From the NCBI RefSeq assembly GCF_021049285.1, contig NZ_CP088017.1, positions 3,545,380 through 3,609,379 on the forward strand: 64,000 bases of DNA, given 5' to 3'. Of this stretch, positions 27,156-36,302 are shown piece after piece. Position 1 is the stretch's first letter; each line of letters begins with the position of its first letter. The notes beneath the pieces are model-generated. The model was not told where the DNA came from, searched no databases, and saw nothing but the letters and a program-made list of their open reading frames with translations. A program made the translations under genes and the position numbers. This stretch comes from Ruania halotolerans (GTDB lineage: Bacteria > Actinomycetota > Actinomycetes > Actinomycetales > Beutenbergiaceae).

Positions 27156-29495
27156 TCAGCTGTCCGCGCTTCGCCGACGGTGCACCGAGATCAGATGCTC
27201 CTGCAGATCGCGCAACGGCGCACCCGCAGCGTCGAGGTGATGGCGTTCCCACTGCGGATCGCCCTCCGAATCAGTGCTCAGGTGCCAGGACGACGTACCT
27301 TCCGCCACCGAGGTATCGATCAAACCGACGAGTTCGGCGATCTGATCAGGATCGACCACGCGAACCAGTACCTCCACCCGCCGGTCCAGGTTCCGGTGCA
27401 TCAGATCCGCCGAACCGAGGAAGATCTGCGGGTCTCCACCACCGGCGAAGGCATAGATCCGCGAATGCTCCAGGAACCGGCCGAGGATCGAACGCACCCG
27501 GATGTTCTCACTCAGCCCCGGCACTCCGGCTTTGATTCCGCAGATGCCTCGGACCACCACGTCCACCGGAACGCCCGCCTGCGAGGCGCGGTAGAGCGCG
27601 TCGATCGTCTGCTCGTCCACCACCGAGTTCACCTTGAGCTTCACCCAGGCTTCTTTGCCGGCGCGAGCGTTCTCGATCTCGGTCTCGATCCGTTCGACAA
27701 GCCCACGCCGAATACTCCGCGGTGCCACCAGCAGCCGGTGGAACCGGCTCTTGGGGGCGTAGCCGGAGAGCTGGTTGAAGAGCCGGGTGAGATCCTGGCC
27801 CACTTCGGAGTTGCAGGTCAGCAGGCCGTGGTCCTCGTACAGGCGGGCCGTCTTCGGGTTGTAGTTCCCTGTTCCGACATGGCAGTACCGGCGCAGCCCA
27901 TCCGCTTCCTGGCGCACCACGAGGGAGAGCTTGCAGTGGGTCTTCAATCCCACGATGCCGTACACCACGTGCACTCCGGCCTGCTCCAGCTTGCGCGCCC
28001 AGGAGATGTTCGCCTCCTCGTCGAAGCGCGCCTTGATCTCCACGATGGCGAGCACCTGTTTGCCAGCTTCGGCGGCATCGATGAGGGAGTCCACGATCGG
28101 GGAGTCACCGGAGGTGCGGTACAACGTCTGCTTGATCGCCAAAACCTTGGGATCGGCGGCAGCCTGAGCGAGGAACTGCTGCACGCTCGTGGAGAACGAG
28201 TCGTACGGGTGGTGCAGCAGAATATCCCGCGCGCTGATCGCACCGAAGATGTCCGTCGGGCTGGCCGACTCCACCTCGGCGAGCCCCTTGGGCGTGATGG
28301 CCACGTGCTTGGGGTAGTGCAGTTCCGGGCGATCCAGATCCGCGACCAAATTGAGGCCGGTCAGATCCAGGGGCATCGGCAGCTCGTAGACGTCCGGCTC
28401 GGAGATGTCGAGCTCGCGGATGAGCATCTCTCGCAGCCGGGGCGTGAACCCGGTCGCCAGTTCCAGCCGGACGGGTGGGCCGAAACGTCGCCGCAGCAAC
28501 TCCTTCTCCAGTGCCTGAAGGAGGTTCTCCGCGTCGTCCTCCTCCACCTCAAGGTCTTCGTTGCGCGTCACCCGGAACACGTGGTGCTCGACCACATCCA
28601 TCCCAGGGAACAGGTAGTACAGGAAGGAGGAGATGACATCCTCGATCGGTACGAACGAGCGGTACCCGTCGTCGTCCGGAGCATCTTCGGGCCGGTGGGG
28701 ACGGCCCCGAGCGTCCACGGCGATGAACCGCGGCAACAACGGCGGCACCTTCACACGGGCGAAGTGCTCCTTGCCGGTGGCGGGATTGCGCACCACTACC
28801 GCAAGGTTGAGAGAAAGCCCGGAGATATACGGGAATGGATGAGCCGGATCCACGGCCAGGGGGGTCAGCACCGGGAAGATCATCTTCCGGAAGTACTTGT
28901 GCAGGCGGTCCCGCTCGCTCTCGTGCAACTGATCGAAGTGCACCAGGGTGATGCCCTCCGCCGCAAGTGCGGGCTGCACCTGTTCGGAGAAGACCTGAGC
29001 ATGACGATCGGTGAGCGCATGTGCCTTGGCGGAGATGCTGTCGAGCACCTGCCGAGGCAGCAGCCCGGAGGCGGCCTGGACGGCCATGCCGGTAGCGATG
29101 CGCCGTTTCAGCCCGGCCACCCGGACCATGAAGAACTCATCCAGGTTCGAGGCGAAGATCGCCAGGAATCGCACCCGTTCCAGCAGTGGAAGGTCCGGAT
29201 CCTCAGCCAGCTCGAGCACGCGTTCGTTGAACTGCAGCCAGCTCAGTTCCCGGTCGGCGAACCTGTTCGCCGGAAGCTCCTGCTGGGCGGGTGTGGTGGC
29301 ACCACCATCAGCGGCGCTGATCACCGCGGGCGCACTGGGGTGGGACGTCGTCGAACCGTCCACCGCGGTTGCGGTCACAGTGGCTGGGATGGTGGACATC
29401 CTGCGGGCGCTACCCGCGTCTTCCTGCCGGAAGAAGGACTGCCCGGATGGACTCGTGCCCTCGCTCTGGTGCACCGATCCGACCTGCTCGCTCAT
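27156..29495 (-). CDS. ppk: polyphosphate kinase 1
   Basis: A 779-residue enzyme that polymerises the gamma-phosphate of ATP into polyphosphate. The N-terminal domain starts [19 protein letters not shown] after an about 75-residue Ser/Thr/Ala-rich tail. The catalytic half has [18 protein letters not shown], the phospho-histidine segment [18 protein letters not shown] and a C-terminal RVEVLVRV region typical of Ppk1. The ATG at 29495 is the best start; more upstream in-frame codons are poorly supported. It is followed after 3 bp by mutT1. The location near pst and pit fits phosphate storage. Confidence 0.96.
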   Translation of the reverse strand: MSEQVGSVHQSEGTSPSGQSFFRQEDAGSARRMSTIPATVTATAVDGSTTSHPSAPAVISAADGGATTPAQQELPANRFADRELSWLQFNERVLELAEDPDLPLLERVRFLAIFASNLDEFFMVRVAGLKRRIATGMAVQAASGLLPRQVLDSISAKAHALTDRHAQVFSEQVQPALAAEGITLVHFDQLHESERDRLHKYFRKMIFPVLTPLAVDPAHPFPYISGLSLNLAVVVRNPATGKEHFARVKVPPLLPRFIAVDARGRPHRPEDAPDDDGYRSFVPIEDVISSFLYYLFPGMDVVEHHVFRVTRNEDLEVEEDDAENLLQALEKELLRRRFGPPVRLELATGFTPRLREMLIRELDISEPDVYELPMPLDLTGLNLVADLDRPELHYPKHVAITPKGLAEVESASPTDIFGAISARDILLHHPYDSFSTSVQQFLAQAAADPKVLAIKQTLYRTSGDSPIVDSLIDAAEAGKQVLAIVEIKARFDEEANISWARKLEQAGVHVVYGIVGLKTHCKLSLVVRQEADGLRRYCHVGTGNYNPKTARLYEDHGLLTCNSEVGQDLTRLFNQLSGYAPKSRFHRLLVAPRSIRRGLVERIETEIENARAGKEAWVKLKVNSVVDEQTIDALYRASQAGVPVDVVVRGICGIKAGVPGLSENIRVRSILGRFLEHSRIYAFAGGGDPQIFLGSADLMHRNLDRRVEVLVRVVDPDQIAELVGLIDTSVAEGTSSWHLSTDSEGDPQWERHHLDAAGAPLRDLQEHLISVHRRRSADS

Positions 29496-29554
29496 GGCGC
29501 CTATCGTGTCACCTCGCTCCGGCGGGTGTGAACTGCTCCACAGGCTCGGCCGGT

Positions 29555-30460
29555 TCAGCGCGCGTACTGCACATCGGCCCGCTCGCGGGTGAACCCGGCG
29601 CGGGTGTACGTGCGGATCGCCGGGGCGTTCTCGCCCTCCACGTACAGCTCGATCCGCGCGAGATCGTGCGCCGCGAACGCCGCCATCGCATGGGCAGTGA
29701 GCAGTCCGCCCACACCGCGCCCCTGGGCCTGCGGATGCACGCCGAGGGCATAGATCTCCCCCACCGCGTGGCCAGGATTTCCCTCGATCTTCACCCACAG
29801 GCTGCCCAGCAGCTCCCCGGTGTTCACGTCCTCAGCAAGGTAGAAGACGTCCGGGTCGAACCAGGGTTGAGCCTCACGCTGCTCAAGATCGGCGCGGGTG
29901 AGCCTGCCCTGCTCCGGATGATCGGCAAAGGCGAGGGCGTTCACAGCGAGCCAGGCATCCTCGTCCCGGCCCACCTCGAACGTCCGCACCCGCAGTCCCT
30001 CAACGTGCGGCATCTCAGGTGCGGCGGTGGGCGGCGCGGCGGTCATCACCCATAGGTCCCGAACGCGGCGCAGCTGCCTGGACCTGGCCAACGCCTGGGC
30101 GGCAAGGAGATCGCCGTGGGCCCAGACCGCCGGGGATCCAGGGGCGATATCGAGCACCGCATCGAGCAGTTGGCCGCCGATCCCCTGCCTCCGGCTGCCC
30201 GGGTGTACGGCGAGTTCGGCCGAGGCCGTAGCGGAATCGTGCTGGGCGTAGCCCACCACCTGGCCCGACGGCGCACGGGTGAGAAGGTGCGTGAGGTGGC
30301 GTTCGGCGCCTTCCAGGTTGAGCAGGGTCTGCTCGGAGAGCGCCTCGATCCCGTCCACCTCCTCGGCGGCCTGGGCGAGTGCGCGCACGGCTGCGGCATC
30401 GGCGCCGGTCAGGGACGCCGTCCTACTCGGCTCGGCTGCCACGCGGGGATCGGTGGCCAT
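29555..30460 (-). CDS. mshD: mycothiol synthase
   Basis: A 301-residue protein with two tandem GNAT domains. It acetylates Cys-GlcN-Ins to give mycothiol, the last step of synthesis of the actinomycete redox thiol. The second domain has the acetyl-CoA loop [14 protein letters not shown] and ends [17 protein letters not shown], as MshD does. The first domain retains [14 protein letters not shown]. The start ATG shares one base with the stop of the upstream hypothetical gene (TGATG), so the two are coupled. Confidence 0.95.
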   Translation of the reverse strand: MATDPRVAAEPSRTASLTGADAAAVRALAQAAEEVDGIEALSEQTLLNLEGAERHLTHLLTRAPSGQVVGYAQHDSATASAELAVHPGSRRQGIGGQLLDAVLDIAPGSPAVWAHGDLLAAQALARSRQLRRVRDLWVMTAAPPTAAPEMPHVEGLRVRTFEVGRDEDAWLAVNALAFADHPEQGRLTRADLEQREAQPWFDPDVFYLAEDVNTGELLGSLWVKIEGNPGHAVGEIYALGVHPQAQGRGVGGLLTAHAMAAFAAHDLARIELYVEGENAPAIRTYTRAGFTRERADVQYAR

Positions 30461-31110
30461 CAGTCCAACTTCCCGGCCCGCCAGAGGGCGGCCGCCTGCT
30501 CGAGATCCTCAGCGGTTTCCATCAACGAGCCAGCCCGCCGGGTGAGTTCGCGGGCGCGGGCATCGTCAGAGAGTTCGATCCAGTCCGCGTCCATTGCCGA
30601 ACCGGCGGCCAGCACCCGTAAGAACGCGCCTGCCCGATCCAGTGCCGCGTCCAGATCACCGCGGAACACTCCGTGCAGCACGGCATCGGCGAGCTCCTGG
30701 ATCTGATCGGGGCCCGGCGGGGAGGCCACGCCGGCAACCACGCCAGCCACTTCGGCCCGGTGCGCTCCGAGGTGGTAGCGCTCGGCAATCGTGCGCGGGT
30801 CGCGTCTGGTCCATTCCCGCAGCACGTACAGACGCCAGAGTGCACCGGGCAGTGTGTCCGCAGGACTCGACGCCCACAACTGGGCGAGCAGGTCAAGGCC
30901 CTCGGTGTCCACGAGTTCGATGAGGCGGCGAACCATGGCCGCATCGGCCCGCGGATCGGCCACGGCCTCGCCGGCTCGGCCACCGCGCACGATGGCCGTC
31001 GCGGTGGTGTGCGCGAGCTCATTGCGGTCCGCGGGGTCAGGATCGCCAGGGATTGCCTCGGCTGCCTCGGAGGTCAACATCGCCGGACGGCGGAAGGGAC
31101 GGTTGGTCAC
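30460..31110 (-). CDS. conserved actinomycete protein of unknown function upstream of mshD
   Basis: A 216-residue soluble protein, helix-rich by composition, with the notable segments TLPGALWRLYVLREWTRRDP, GVASPPGPDQIQELADAVL and LDRAGAFLRVLAAGSAMDADW. I do not recognise a named family; similar proteins occur beside mshD in other actinomycetes (recollection, not checked). The GTG at 31110 is preferred because AGGAGAGG lies just upstream. A shorter start is the ATG at 31080. Its stop overlaps mshD, suggesting linked expression. Confidence 0.75.
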   Translation of the reverse strand: MTNRPFRRPAMLTSEAAEAIPGDPDPADRNELAHTTATAIVRGGRAGEAVADPRADAAMVRRLIELVDTEGLDLLAQLWASSPADTLPGALWRLYVLREWTRRDPRTIAERYHLGAHRAEVAGVVAGVASPPGPDQIQELADAVLHGVFRGDLDAALDRAGAFLRVLAAGSAMDADWIELSDDARARELTRRAGSLMETAEDLEQAAALWRAGKLD

Positions 31111-31164
31111 ACCTCTCCTGACGGGCCGTGGGGACCTCGAACCTGGCAACCGTTGCATGTCACC

Positions 31165-32478
31165 TCAGCCGAAGTTCTGACCCTCACCACGATACGTCGG
31201 CACGCTCGAGTGCACCGATCCGGCGCGGACCAGGCGCACCTGATCAAAGCGCTCCATCAGCTCCCCGGCCTTCGCGTGCCGGAGCCACACCCGGGCACCA
31301 ACCGCCGGGCCCTGACGACCGGAGGGGTAGCGCAGGGGCGTTTGCACCTCACCGGCGCCCTCCGACCCGAGCAGCCGGGCGCCGTCCACCGGCCGGGGCA
31401 GACGGCTCGGGCGGGCAGGTCCGGAGGCCACATATCCACCACCGAAAGCTGTGGCGATGCGGGCCGCAGGGCGGCGCACCACATCCAGTCCGAAGAAGGC
31501 GGCGGGGCGAGGATCGAAGGCGTCGTAGCTGTCGAACAGCGTGGGGCACAGCAGCCCCGATCCGGCGGTGAGTTCGGTGATCGTGGGATCGGTGGCTGTC
31601 TGCTGCAACGATCCGGTCCCACCTCCGTTCACCAGGACCTCGCGCCCCAGGTGGTCTTCGAGTGCGCTGACCACGGCCGGACGGCGCGCGGCAAGGTCGC
31701 GCAAGGAGAGTCCCTTCATCACCTGCACGGCCGGGTTCCGCCATCCGGAGCCGTCCGGCACACCGGCCACCTGCGCCTCGTAGAACATCACCCCGCGTAC
31801 CCGCAGCCGGCCGGTCCGTTCCGTGGCCCGAGCCAGGCGCACCACATCCTCGGGGCTGCGCAGCGGGGACCTGCGTACGCCCAGGTGCGCCGAGAACGGA
31901 CCGAACCCGAGCCGTAGTGAGGCGTCCACGTCCAGGCAGACCTGCACCGGCGGCCCCGCCGAACTGCCCGCAGTGGACGCGTTCTCGGTTCGGTCGGTGC
32001 GCAAGCCGTCGGCGCGCATGAAGGCTCGCTCGAGCAGCGCCACCTGAGAGACGTCGTCGACCATCACAGTGATCGCCTGCCGGGCTGCTGGATCCTGGGC
32101 GAGGCGCACCAGCGAACCGGCGTCCACGCTCGGGTACCCCACGAGCACGTCCTCCACGCCGTCCTCGGCCAGCCACAGCGCCTCGGCCAGCGAGTACGCC
32201 ATCACTGAGGCGAAACCGGCATCGAGTGCACGATGGACGAGCTGGCGCACCCGCACCGACTTCGACGCCACACGCAAGGGGAGCCCCCCGGCCCGGGCGA
32301 GCAGGTCCGCGGCATTGGCATCGAAGGCATCGAGATCCACCACCGCGATCGGCGCCGCAAGCGATCGGGTGGCATCGCGCCACGGTGCCGGGCGCGCCGA
32401 TGTGGCCGAACCCCAGCCTGGCTGTGTGCCGGCATGGCCGACCGATCGTGCGGATCCCACCCTGCCGATACGCCTCAT
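31165..32478 (-). CDS. PLP-dependent amino acid deaminase/aldolase (D-threonine aldolase-like)
   Basis: A 437-residue fold-type III PLP enzyme with an alanine-racemase N-terminal barrel and a D-serine dehydratase-like C-terminal domain. The Schiff-base Lys lies in LRVASKSVRV, and the C-terminal HAKAGELMERFDQVRLV region carries the His expected to bind a divalent metal. Such proteins are annotated as amino-acid deaminase/aldolase; the substrate is unproven. The start is uncertain: the ATG at 32478 is used, but GTGs at 32493 and 32517 are in frame. It is divergent from the sulfate operon, with 262 bp between. Confidence 0.82.
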   Translation of the reverse strand: MRRIGRVGSARSVGHAGTQPGWGSATSARPAPWRDATRSLAAPIAVVDLDAFDANAADLLARAGGLPLRVASKSVRVRQLVHRALDAGFASVMAYSLAEALWLAEDGVEDVLVGYPSVDAGSLVRLAQDPAARQAITVMVDDVSQVALLERAFMRADGLRTDRTENASTAGSSAGPPVQVCLDVDASLRLGFGPFSAHLGVRRSPLRSPEDVVRLARATERTGRLRVRGVMFYEAQVAGVPDGSGWRNPAVQVMKGLSLRDLAARRPAVVSALEDHLGREVLVNGGGTGSLQQTATDPTITELTAGSGLLCPTLFDSYDAFDPRPAAFFGLDVVRRPAARIATAFGGGYVASGPARPSRLPRPVDGARLLGSEGAGEVQTPLRYPSGRQGPAVGARVWLRHAKAGELMERFDQVRLVRAGSVHSSVPTYRGEGQNFG

Positions 32479-32564
32479 CTGTTCATTCTCACCCACTTCC
32501 GCCGCGGGCGGGTCCACGATGCGGACTCTTCACGGGCACTGCCCAGCGAGCCGGGCCCCCGGGC

Positions 32565-32570
32565 TACCGT
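32565..32570 (+). promoter_or_regulatory. -10 element of the putative leader peptide/sulfate operon
   Basis: TACCGT fits the actinomycete TANNNT -10 pattern and ends 7 bases before the leader ATG, placing the expected transcription start at that ATG. No convincing -35 is seen, as is common in this phylum. Confidence 0.5.
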
Positions 32571-32577
32571 CGCCATC

Positions 32578-32655
32578 ATGTTCGCCCGCCCCGTGCCCCC
32601 GCAGCCTGCCCCGATGGCGCGCTCACGGCGAATGCCCGGCTGTCGCTGCCGCTGA
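32578..32655 (+). CDS. putative cysteine-containing leader peptide (uORF) of the sulfate operon
   Basis: A 25-codon reading frame (ATG 32578, TGA 32653). The peptide is Pro/Arg-rich and ends Gly-Cys-Arg-Cys-Arg-stop, with both cysteines among the last four codons. It lacks a ribosome site but starts 7 bases after a -10, so it would be translated leaderlessly. It ends 10 bases before a perfect 6-bp hairpin and 85 bases before the sir ATG. Short leaderless cysteine-rich uORFs are known cysteine-responsive attenuators in mycobacteria. The same role here is inference from position and content. Confidence 0.6.
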   Translation: MFARPVPPQPAPMARSRRMPGCRCR

Positions 32656-32665
32656 CGTCAGCCAG

Positions 32666-32683
32666 TCTCGCCGCCGAGCGAGA
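32666..32683 (+). promoter_or_regulatory. hairpin between leader peptide and sir
   Basis: TCTCGC (32666-32671) and GCGAGA (32678-32683) form a perfect 6-bp stem with a 6-nt loop, starting 10 nt after the leader stop codon. A ribosome stalled at the Cys codons could cover or free this stem. No T-run follows, so if it regulates, it is more likely by Rho or translation than as an intrinsic terminator. Confidence 0.45.
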
Positions 32684-32740
32684 GCGTCATCGCGGATCAG
32701 TACCGCCCAGCCCGCCTTCCAGGCCCCGTCGAGGAGCACC

Positions 32741-34486
32741 ATGACCGGCCAGACCGCCACCACCGAACGTCCCACTCCCCGCCCAGCCCGGCCGAAGCGC
32801 CCCAACGGTCAGTGGCTGGTGGACGGCAAGGAGCCGTTGAATCACAACGAGGCGTTCAAACAGGAAGACAACGGCCTCAACGTCCGCGAGCGCATCGAGC
32901 AGGTGTACTCCAAGGAGGGCTTCGACTCGATCTCCGGCGATGACCTGCACGGCCGCTTCCGTTGGTGGGGCCTGTACACCCAGCGCAAGCCGGGCATCGA
33001 CGGCGGGCGCACGGCCACCCTGGAACCGCATGAGCTCGAGGACAAGTACTTCATGCTCCGGGTGCGTATCGACGGCGGTGCGCTCACCACGGAGCAGCTG
33101 CGCGTGATCGCGGGGATCTCCGAGGAGTTCGCACGCGACTCCGCCGACATCACCGACAGGCAGAACATCCAGGTGCACTGGGTGCGGGTGGAGGATGTGC
33201 CGGAGATCTGGCGCCGTCTCGAGGCGGTCGGCCTGGGCACCACCGAGGCCTGCGGCGACGTGCCGCGGGTGGTACTCGGCAGCCCGGTGGCCGGGATCGC
33301 CGCGGACGAGATCCTCGATCCGAGCCCGGTGATCGAGGAGATCAACCGCCGCTACCTCGGGGTGCCCGAGCTGGCGAACCTGCCGCGCAAGTTCAAGACC
33401 GCGCTGACCGGCCACCCCAGCCAGGATGTGGTGCATGAGATCAATGACGTGGCGTTCGTGGGCCTGGAGCACCCCGAGCTCGGCCCGGGCTTCGATGTGT
33501 GGGTCGGCGGCGGGCTCTCGGCGAACCCGCGCCTGGGTGAGCGCCTGGGCGTGTTCGCCACGGCCGAGCAGGCACCGGATATCTGGCACGGAGTGGCGCA
33601 GATCTTTCGCGACTATGGCTACCGCCGGCTGCGCAACAAGGCCCGGCTGAAGTTCCTGCTCGCCGACTGGGGGCCGGAGAAGTTCCGCCAGGTGCTGCAG
33701 GAGGAGTACCTCGGCTACGCGCTGCCGGACGGTCCGCCCGCTCCGCAGCCGCGGATGCCCGGTGACCACGTGGGCGTGCACGCGCAGAAGGACGGGCGCT
33801 ACTACGTGGGCGCCGCACCCTATGTGGGCCGGGTCAGCGGAAGCATCCTGACGGCAGTGGCCGAGCTCGCCGAATCGGTGGGTTCGCAGCGGGTGCGCCT
33901 GACCCCGCACCAGAAGCTGCTGGTGCTGGATGTGCCCGAGGAGCACCTGGACACGGTGACCCGTGGGCTCAAGGACCTCGGCCTGGACCCGAACCCGAGC
34001 CCGTTCCGCCGCAGCACTATCGCCTGCACCGGGATCGAGTACTGCAAGCTCGCCATCGTCGAGACCAAGGCCACTGCAGCCCGGGCGATCGACGACCTGG
34101 AGCAGCGGCTCGCCGACGTGCCCGACCTGCGCCCCCTCACGCTGCACCTGAACGGATGCCCGAACTCGTGCGCGCGGATCCAGACGGCCGATATCGGCCT
34201 GAAGGGTCAGCTGGTGATGAACGACGACGGCGAGCAGGTTCCGGGCTTCCAGGTGCACCTGGGCGGGGGGCTGGCCTCCGAGGACCGGGAGGAGGCCGGG
34301 TTGGGCCGCACGGTGCGCGGGCTGAAGGTCACCAGCGAGGATCTGCCTGAGTACGTGGAACGGGTGACCCGCCGGTACCTGGCCGAGACCGAACAGGATT
34401 GTGACGGCGGCTCCGAGACCGAGAACGCCTCACGTGAGTCGTTCGCCTCGTGGGCCCGCCGCGCAGATGAGGAGGCCCTGACGTGA
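32741..34486 (+). CDS. sir: assimilatory sulfite reductase (ferredoxin), siroheme enzyme
   Basis: A 581-residue siroheme/[4Fe-4S] protein that reduces sulfite to sulfide. The cluster/siroheme cysteines are in ACTGIEYCK (Cys429, Cys435) and LNGCPNSCAR (Cys473, Cys477). Two ferredoxin-like half-domains each precede a siroheme-binding part. The N-terminal segment GRFRWWGLYTQR is typical of actinomycete sulfite reductase/NirA. The neighbours cysH-cysD-cysN argue for sulfite rather than nitrite as substrate. The ATG at 32741 has GAGGAG 5 bases upstream. It overlaps cysH by 4 bases. Confidence 0.95.
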   Translation: MTGQTATTERPTPRPARPKRPNGQWLVDGKEPLNHNEAFKQEDNGLNVRERIEQVYSKEGFDSISGDDLHGRFRWWGLYTQRKPGIDGGRTATLEPHELEDKYFMLRVRIDGGALTTEQLRVIAGISEEFARDSADITDRQNIQVHWVRVEDVPEIWRRLEAVGLGTTEACGDVPRVVLGSPVAGIAADEILDPSPVIEEINRRYLGVPELANLPRKFKTALTGHPSQDVVHEINDVAFVGLEHPELGPGFDVWVGGGLSANPRLGERLGVFATAEQAPDIWHGVAQIFRDYGYRRLRNKARLKFLLADWGPEKFRQVLQEEYLGYALPDGPPAPQPRMPGDHVGVHAQKDGRYYVGAAPYVGRVSGSILTAVAELAESVGSQRVRLTPHQKLLVLDVPEEHLDTVTRGLKDLGLDPNPSPFRRSTIACTGIEYCKLAIVETKATAARAIDDLEQRLADVPDLRPLTLHLNGCPNSCARIQTADIGLKGQLVMNDDGEQVPGFQVHLGGGLASEDREEAGLGRTVRGLKVTSEDLPEYVERVTRRYLAETEQDCDGGSETENASRESFASWARRADEEALT

Positions 34487-35325
34487 GCATCAGCGCACAG
34501 GCTGACGCCAGCCCGCTGGCGACCGCCCGACGGATCGCCCAGGAACGCCAGGCGGCACGGACTGCCGCGCGAGCCGCGCACGCCGAACGGCGGGCCTTGG
34601 CACCGGCGAAGCGGTCGCACGCCGAGCTGAAGGAGATCGTGGCCCGTGGCCAGGAGCTGCTGCACGGCTCCGGTGTGGGCGCAGCCGATGAGGCGAGCCC
34701 CGCTGAGGTGGTGGCATGGGCCGCGCGAGAGTTCGGCACCTCCCTGGCCGTGGCGTGCTCGATGGCAGACGCCGCGCTGCCGCACCTGGTCGCACAGTCC
34801 GCACCGTGGGTGGACGTGCTGTTCCTGGACACCGGGTACCACTTCGCCGAGACCCTCGGCACCCGCGAGCGCGTGGCGCATGAGCTGGACGTGACCGTGG
34901 TGGACGTGCTGCCGAACCTGACCGTGGCTGAGCAGGACACGCAGTACGGCAAGGACCTGTTCGCCCGGGATCCGGCCGCGTGCTGCGCGATGCGGAAAGT
35001 GGAGCCTCTGCAGCGCACGCTGGGGGGGTACGAAGCCTGGGTGACCGGCGTGCGCCGGGAAGAGGCACCCACCCGCGCGAACACTCCCCTGATCACCTGG
35101 GATGAGAAGAACGGCCTGGTGAAGATCAACCCGGTGGCCGCCTGGACCTCCGACGATCTGCAGCACTACGCCGAGACTCACGGCGTGACCATCAACCCTC
35201 TGCTGAACGACGGCTACCCCTCGATCGGCTGCGCCCCGTGCACGGCGCGCGTGGCACCCGGAGCCGACCCCCGATCCGGCCGCTGGGCCGGCCTCGACAA
35301 GACCGAATGCGGGCTGCACTCATGA
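34483..35325 (+). CDS. cysH: APS reductase (iron-sulfur CysH)
   Basis: A 280-residue adenylylsulfate reductase that makes sulfite from APS with thioredoxin. The Cys-Cys (167-168) and CAPC (250, 253) pairs bind the [4Fe-4S] cluster that marks APS-specific enzymes. The catalytic Cys276 lies in the C-terminal TECGLH. The 50 N-terminal residues are Ala/Arg-rich and dispensable-looking. The GTG at 34483 overlaps the sir stop. The absence of an APS kinase in the operon fits direct APS reduction. Confidence 0.95.
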   Translation: MSISAQADASPLATARRIAQERQAARTAARAAHAERRALAPAKRSHAELKEIVARGQELLHGSGVGAADEASPAEVVAWAAREFGTSLAVACSMADAALPHLVAQSAPWVDVLFLDTGYHFAETLGTRERVAHELDVTVVDVLPNLTVAEQDTQYGKDLFARDPAACCAMRKVEPLQRTLGGYEAWVTGVRREEAPTRANTPLITWDEKNGLVKINPVAAWTSDDLQHYAETHGVTINPLLNDGYPSIGCAPCTARVAPGADPRSGRWAGLDKTECGLHS

Positions 35326-36302
35326 GCATCGACCTGACGCACACCCACCGAACGACCGAGGCGGCTGGGCCGGCGGCGCACGCACGGGCACACCAGCGCT
35401 ACCGCCTCCCGCGAGCCGAGGCGCTGGAGAGTGAGAGCATCCACCTCATTCGCGAGGTGGTGGCCGAGTTCGAGCGCCCTGTGCTGCTGTTCTCCGGCGG
35501 CAAGGACTCAGTGGTGATGCTGCACCTGGCTGCGAAGGCGTTCTGGCCCGGCAAAGTGCCCTTCGGGGTGCTGCATGTGGACACCGGGCACAACTTTCCC
35601 GAGGTGCTCGAGTACAGAGACACCACTGCCGCCAGGCTCGACGTGAAGCTGCACGTGGCGACGGTGCAGGAGTACATCGACGACGGGCGCCTGCGGGAGC
35701 GTGCCGATGGCACCCGCAACCCGCTGCAGACGCAACCACTGCTCGATGCCATCACTGGCCACCGGTTCGACGCGGTATTCGGTGGCGGCCGGCGGGACGA
35801 GGAGAAGGCCCGGGCCAAGGAGCGGGTGATCTCGCTACGGGACGAGTTCGGTCAGTGGGACCCCCGCAATCAGCGACCCGAGCTGTGGAACCTCTACAAC
35901 GGCCGGCACCGCCCGGGTGAGCACGTGCGTGCCTTCCCCCTGTCGAACTGGACCGAGTTGGACGTGTGGCACTACATCGCCGCCGAGGGTATCGAGCTGC
36001 CCAGCCTCTACTACGCCCATCAGCGGGAGGTGTTCGACCGGGACGGGATGCTGCTCTCCGTGGGGGAGTTCGCACAACCGAAGACGGAGACGGAGCGTGC
36101 CAGTGTCCGATCTGAACAGGTGCGCTACCGCACCGTAGGTGACATGAGCTGCACCGGTGCGGTGCTCTCCGACGCAGCGACCCCGCAGGACGTGGTGGCC
36201 GAAGTGGCCGCTACCCGGATCACCGAGCGGGGCGCCACCCGCGCAGACGACCGCCTGTCCGAGGCCGCGATGGAGGACCGGAAGAAGGAGGGGTACTTCT
36301 GA
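35322..36302 (+). CDS. cysD: sulfate adenylyltransferase subunit 2
   Basis: A 326-residue ATP-pyrophosphatase-fold subunit that forms APS from ATP and sulfate with CysN. The PP-loop SGGKDSVVMLHLA is near residue 53, followed by FGVLHVDTGHNFPE and FGGGRRDEEKARAKER. The C-terminus ends in the usual RKKEGYF. The ATG at 35322 overlaps the cysH stop by 4 bases (ATGA). Confidence 0.97.
   Translation: MSIDLTHTHRTTEAAGPAAHARAHQRYRLPRAEALESESIHLIREVVAEFERPVLLFSGGKDSVVMLHLAAKAFWPGKVPFGVLHVDTGHNFPEVLEYRDTTAARLDVKLHVATVQEYIDDGRLRERADGTRNPLQTQPLLDAITGHRFDAVFGGGRRDEEKARAKERVISLRDEFGQWDPRNQRPELWNLYNGRHRPGEHVRAFPLSNWTELDVWHYIAAEGIELPSLYYAHQREVFDRDGMLLSVGEFAQPKTETERASVRSEQVRYRTVGDMSCTGAVLSDAATPQDVVAEVAATRITERGATRADDRLSEAAMEDRKKEGYF

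Noticed and set aside
27180-29531. 783-codon plus-strand open frame
   Set aside because: It is antisense to ppk, whose catalytic motifs are intact; this is a typical shadow of a high-GC gene.
32479-32740. Metabolite riboswitch before sir
   Set aside because: No SAM, cobalamin or other known aptamer pattern was recognisable; the leader peptide and short hairpin explain the region better.
32687-34258. 523-codon minus-strand open frame
   Set aside because: It is antisense to sir; no start signal and no family resemblance.
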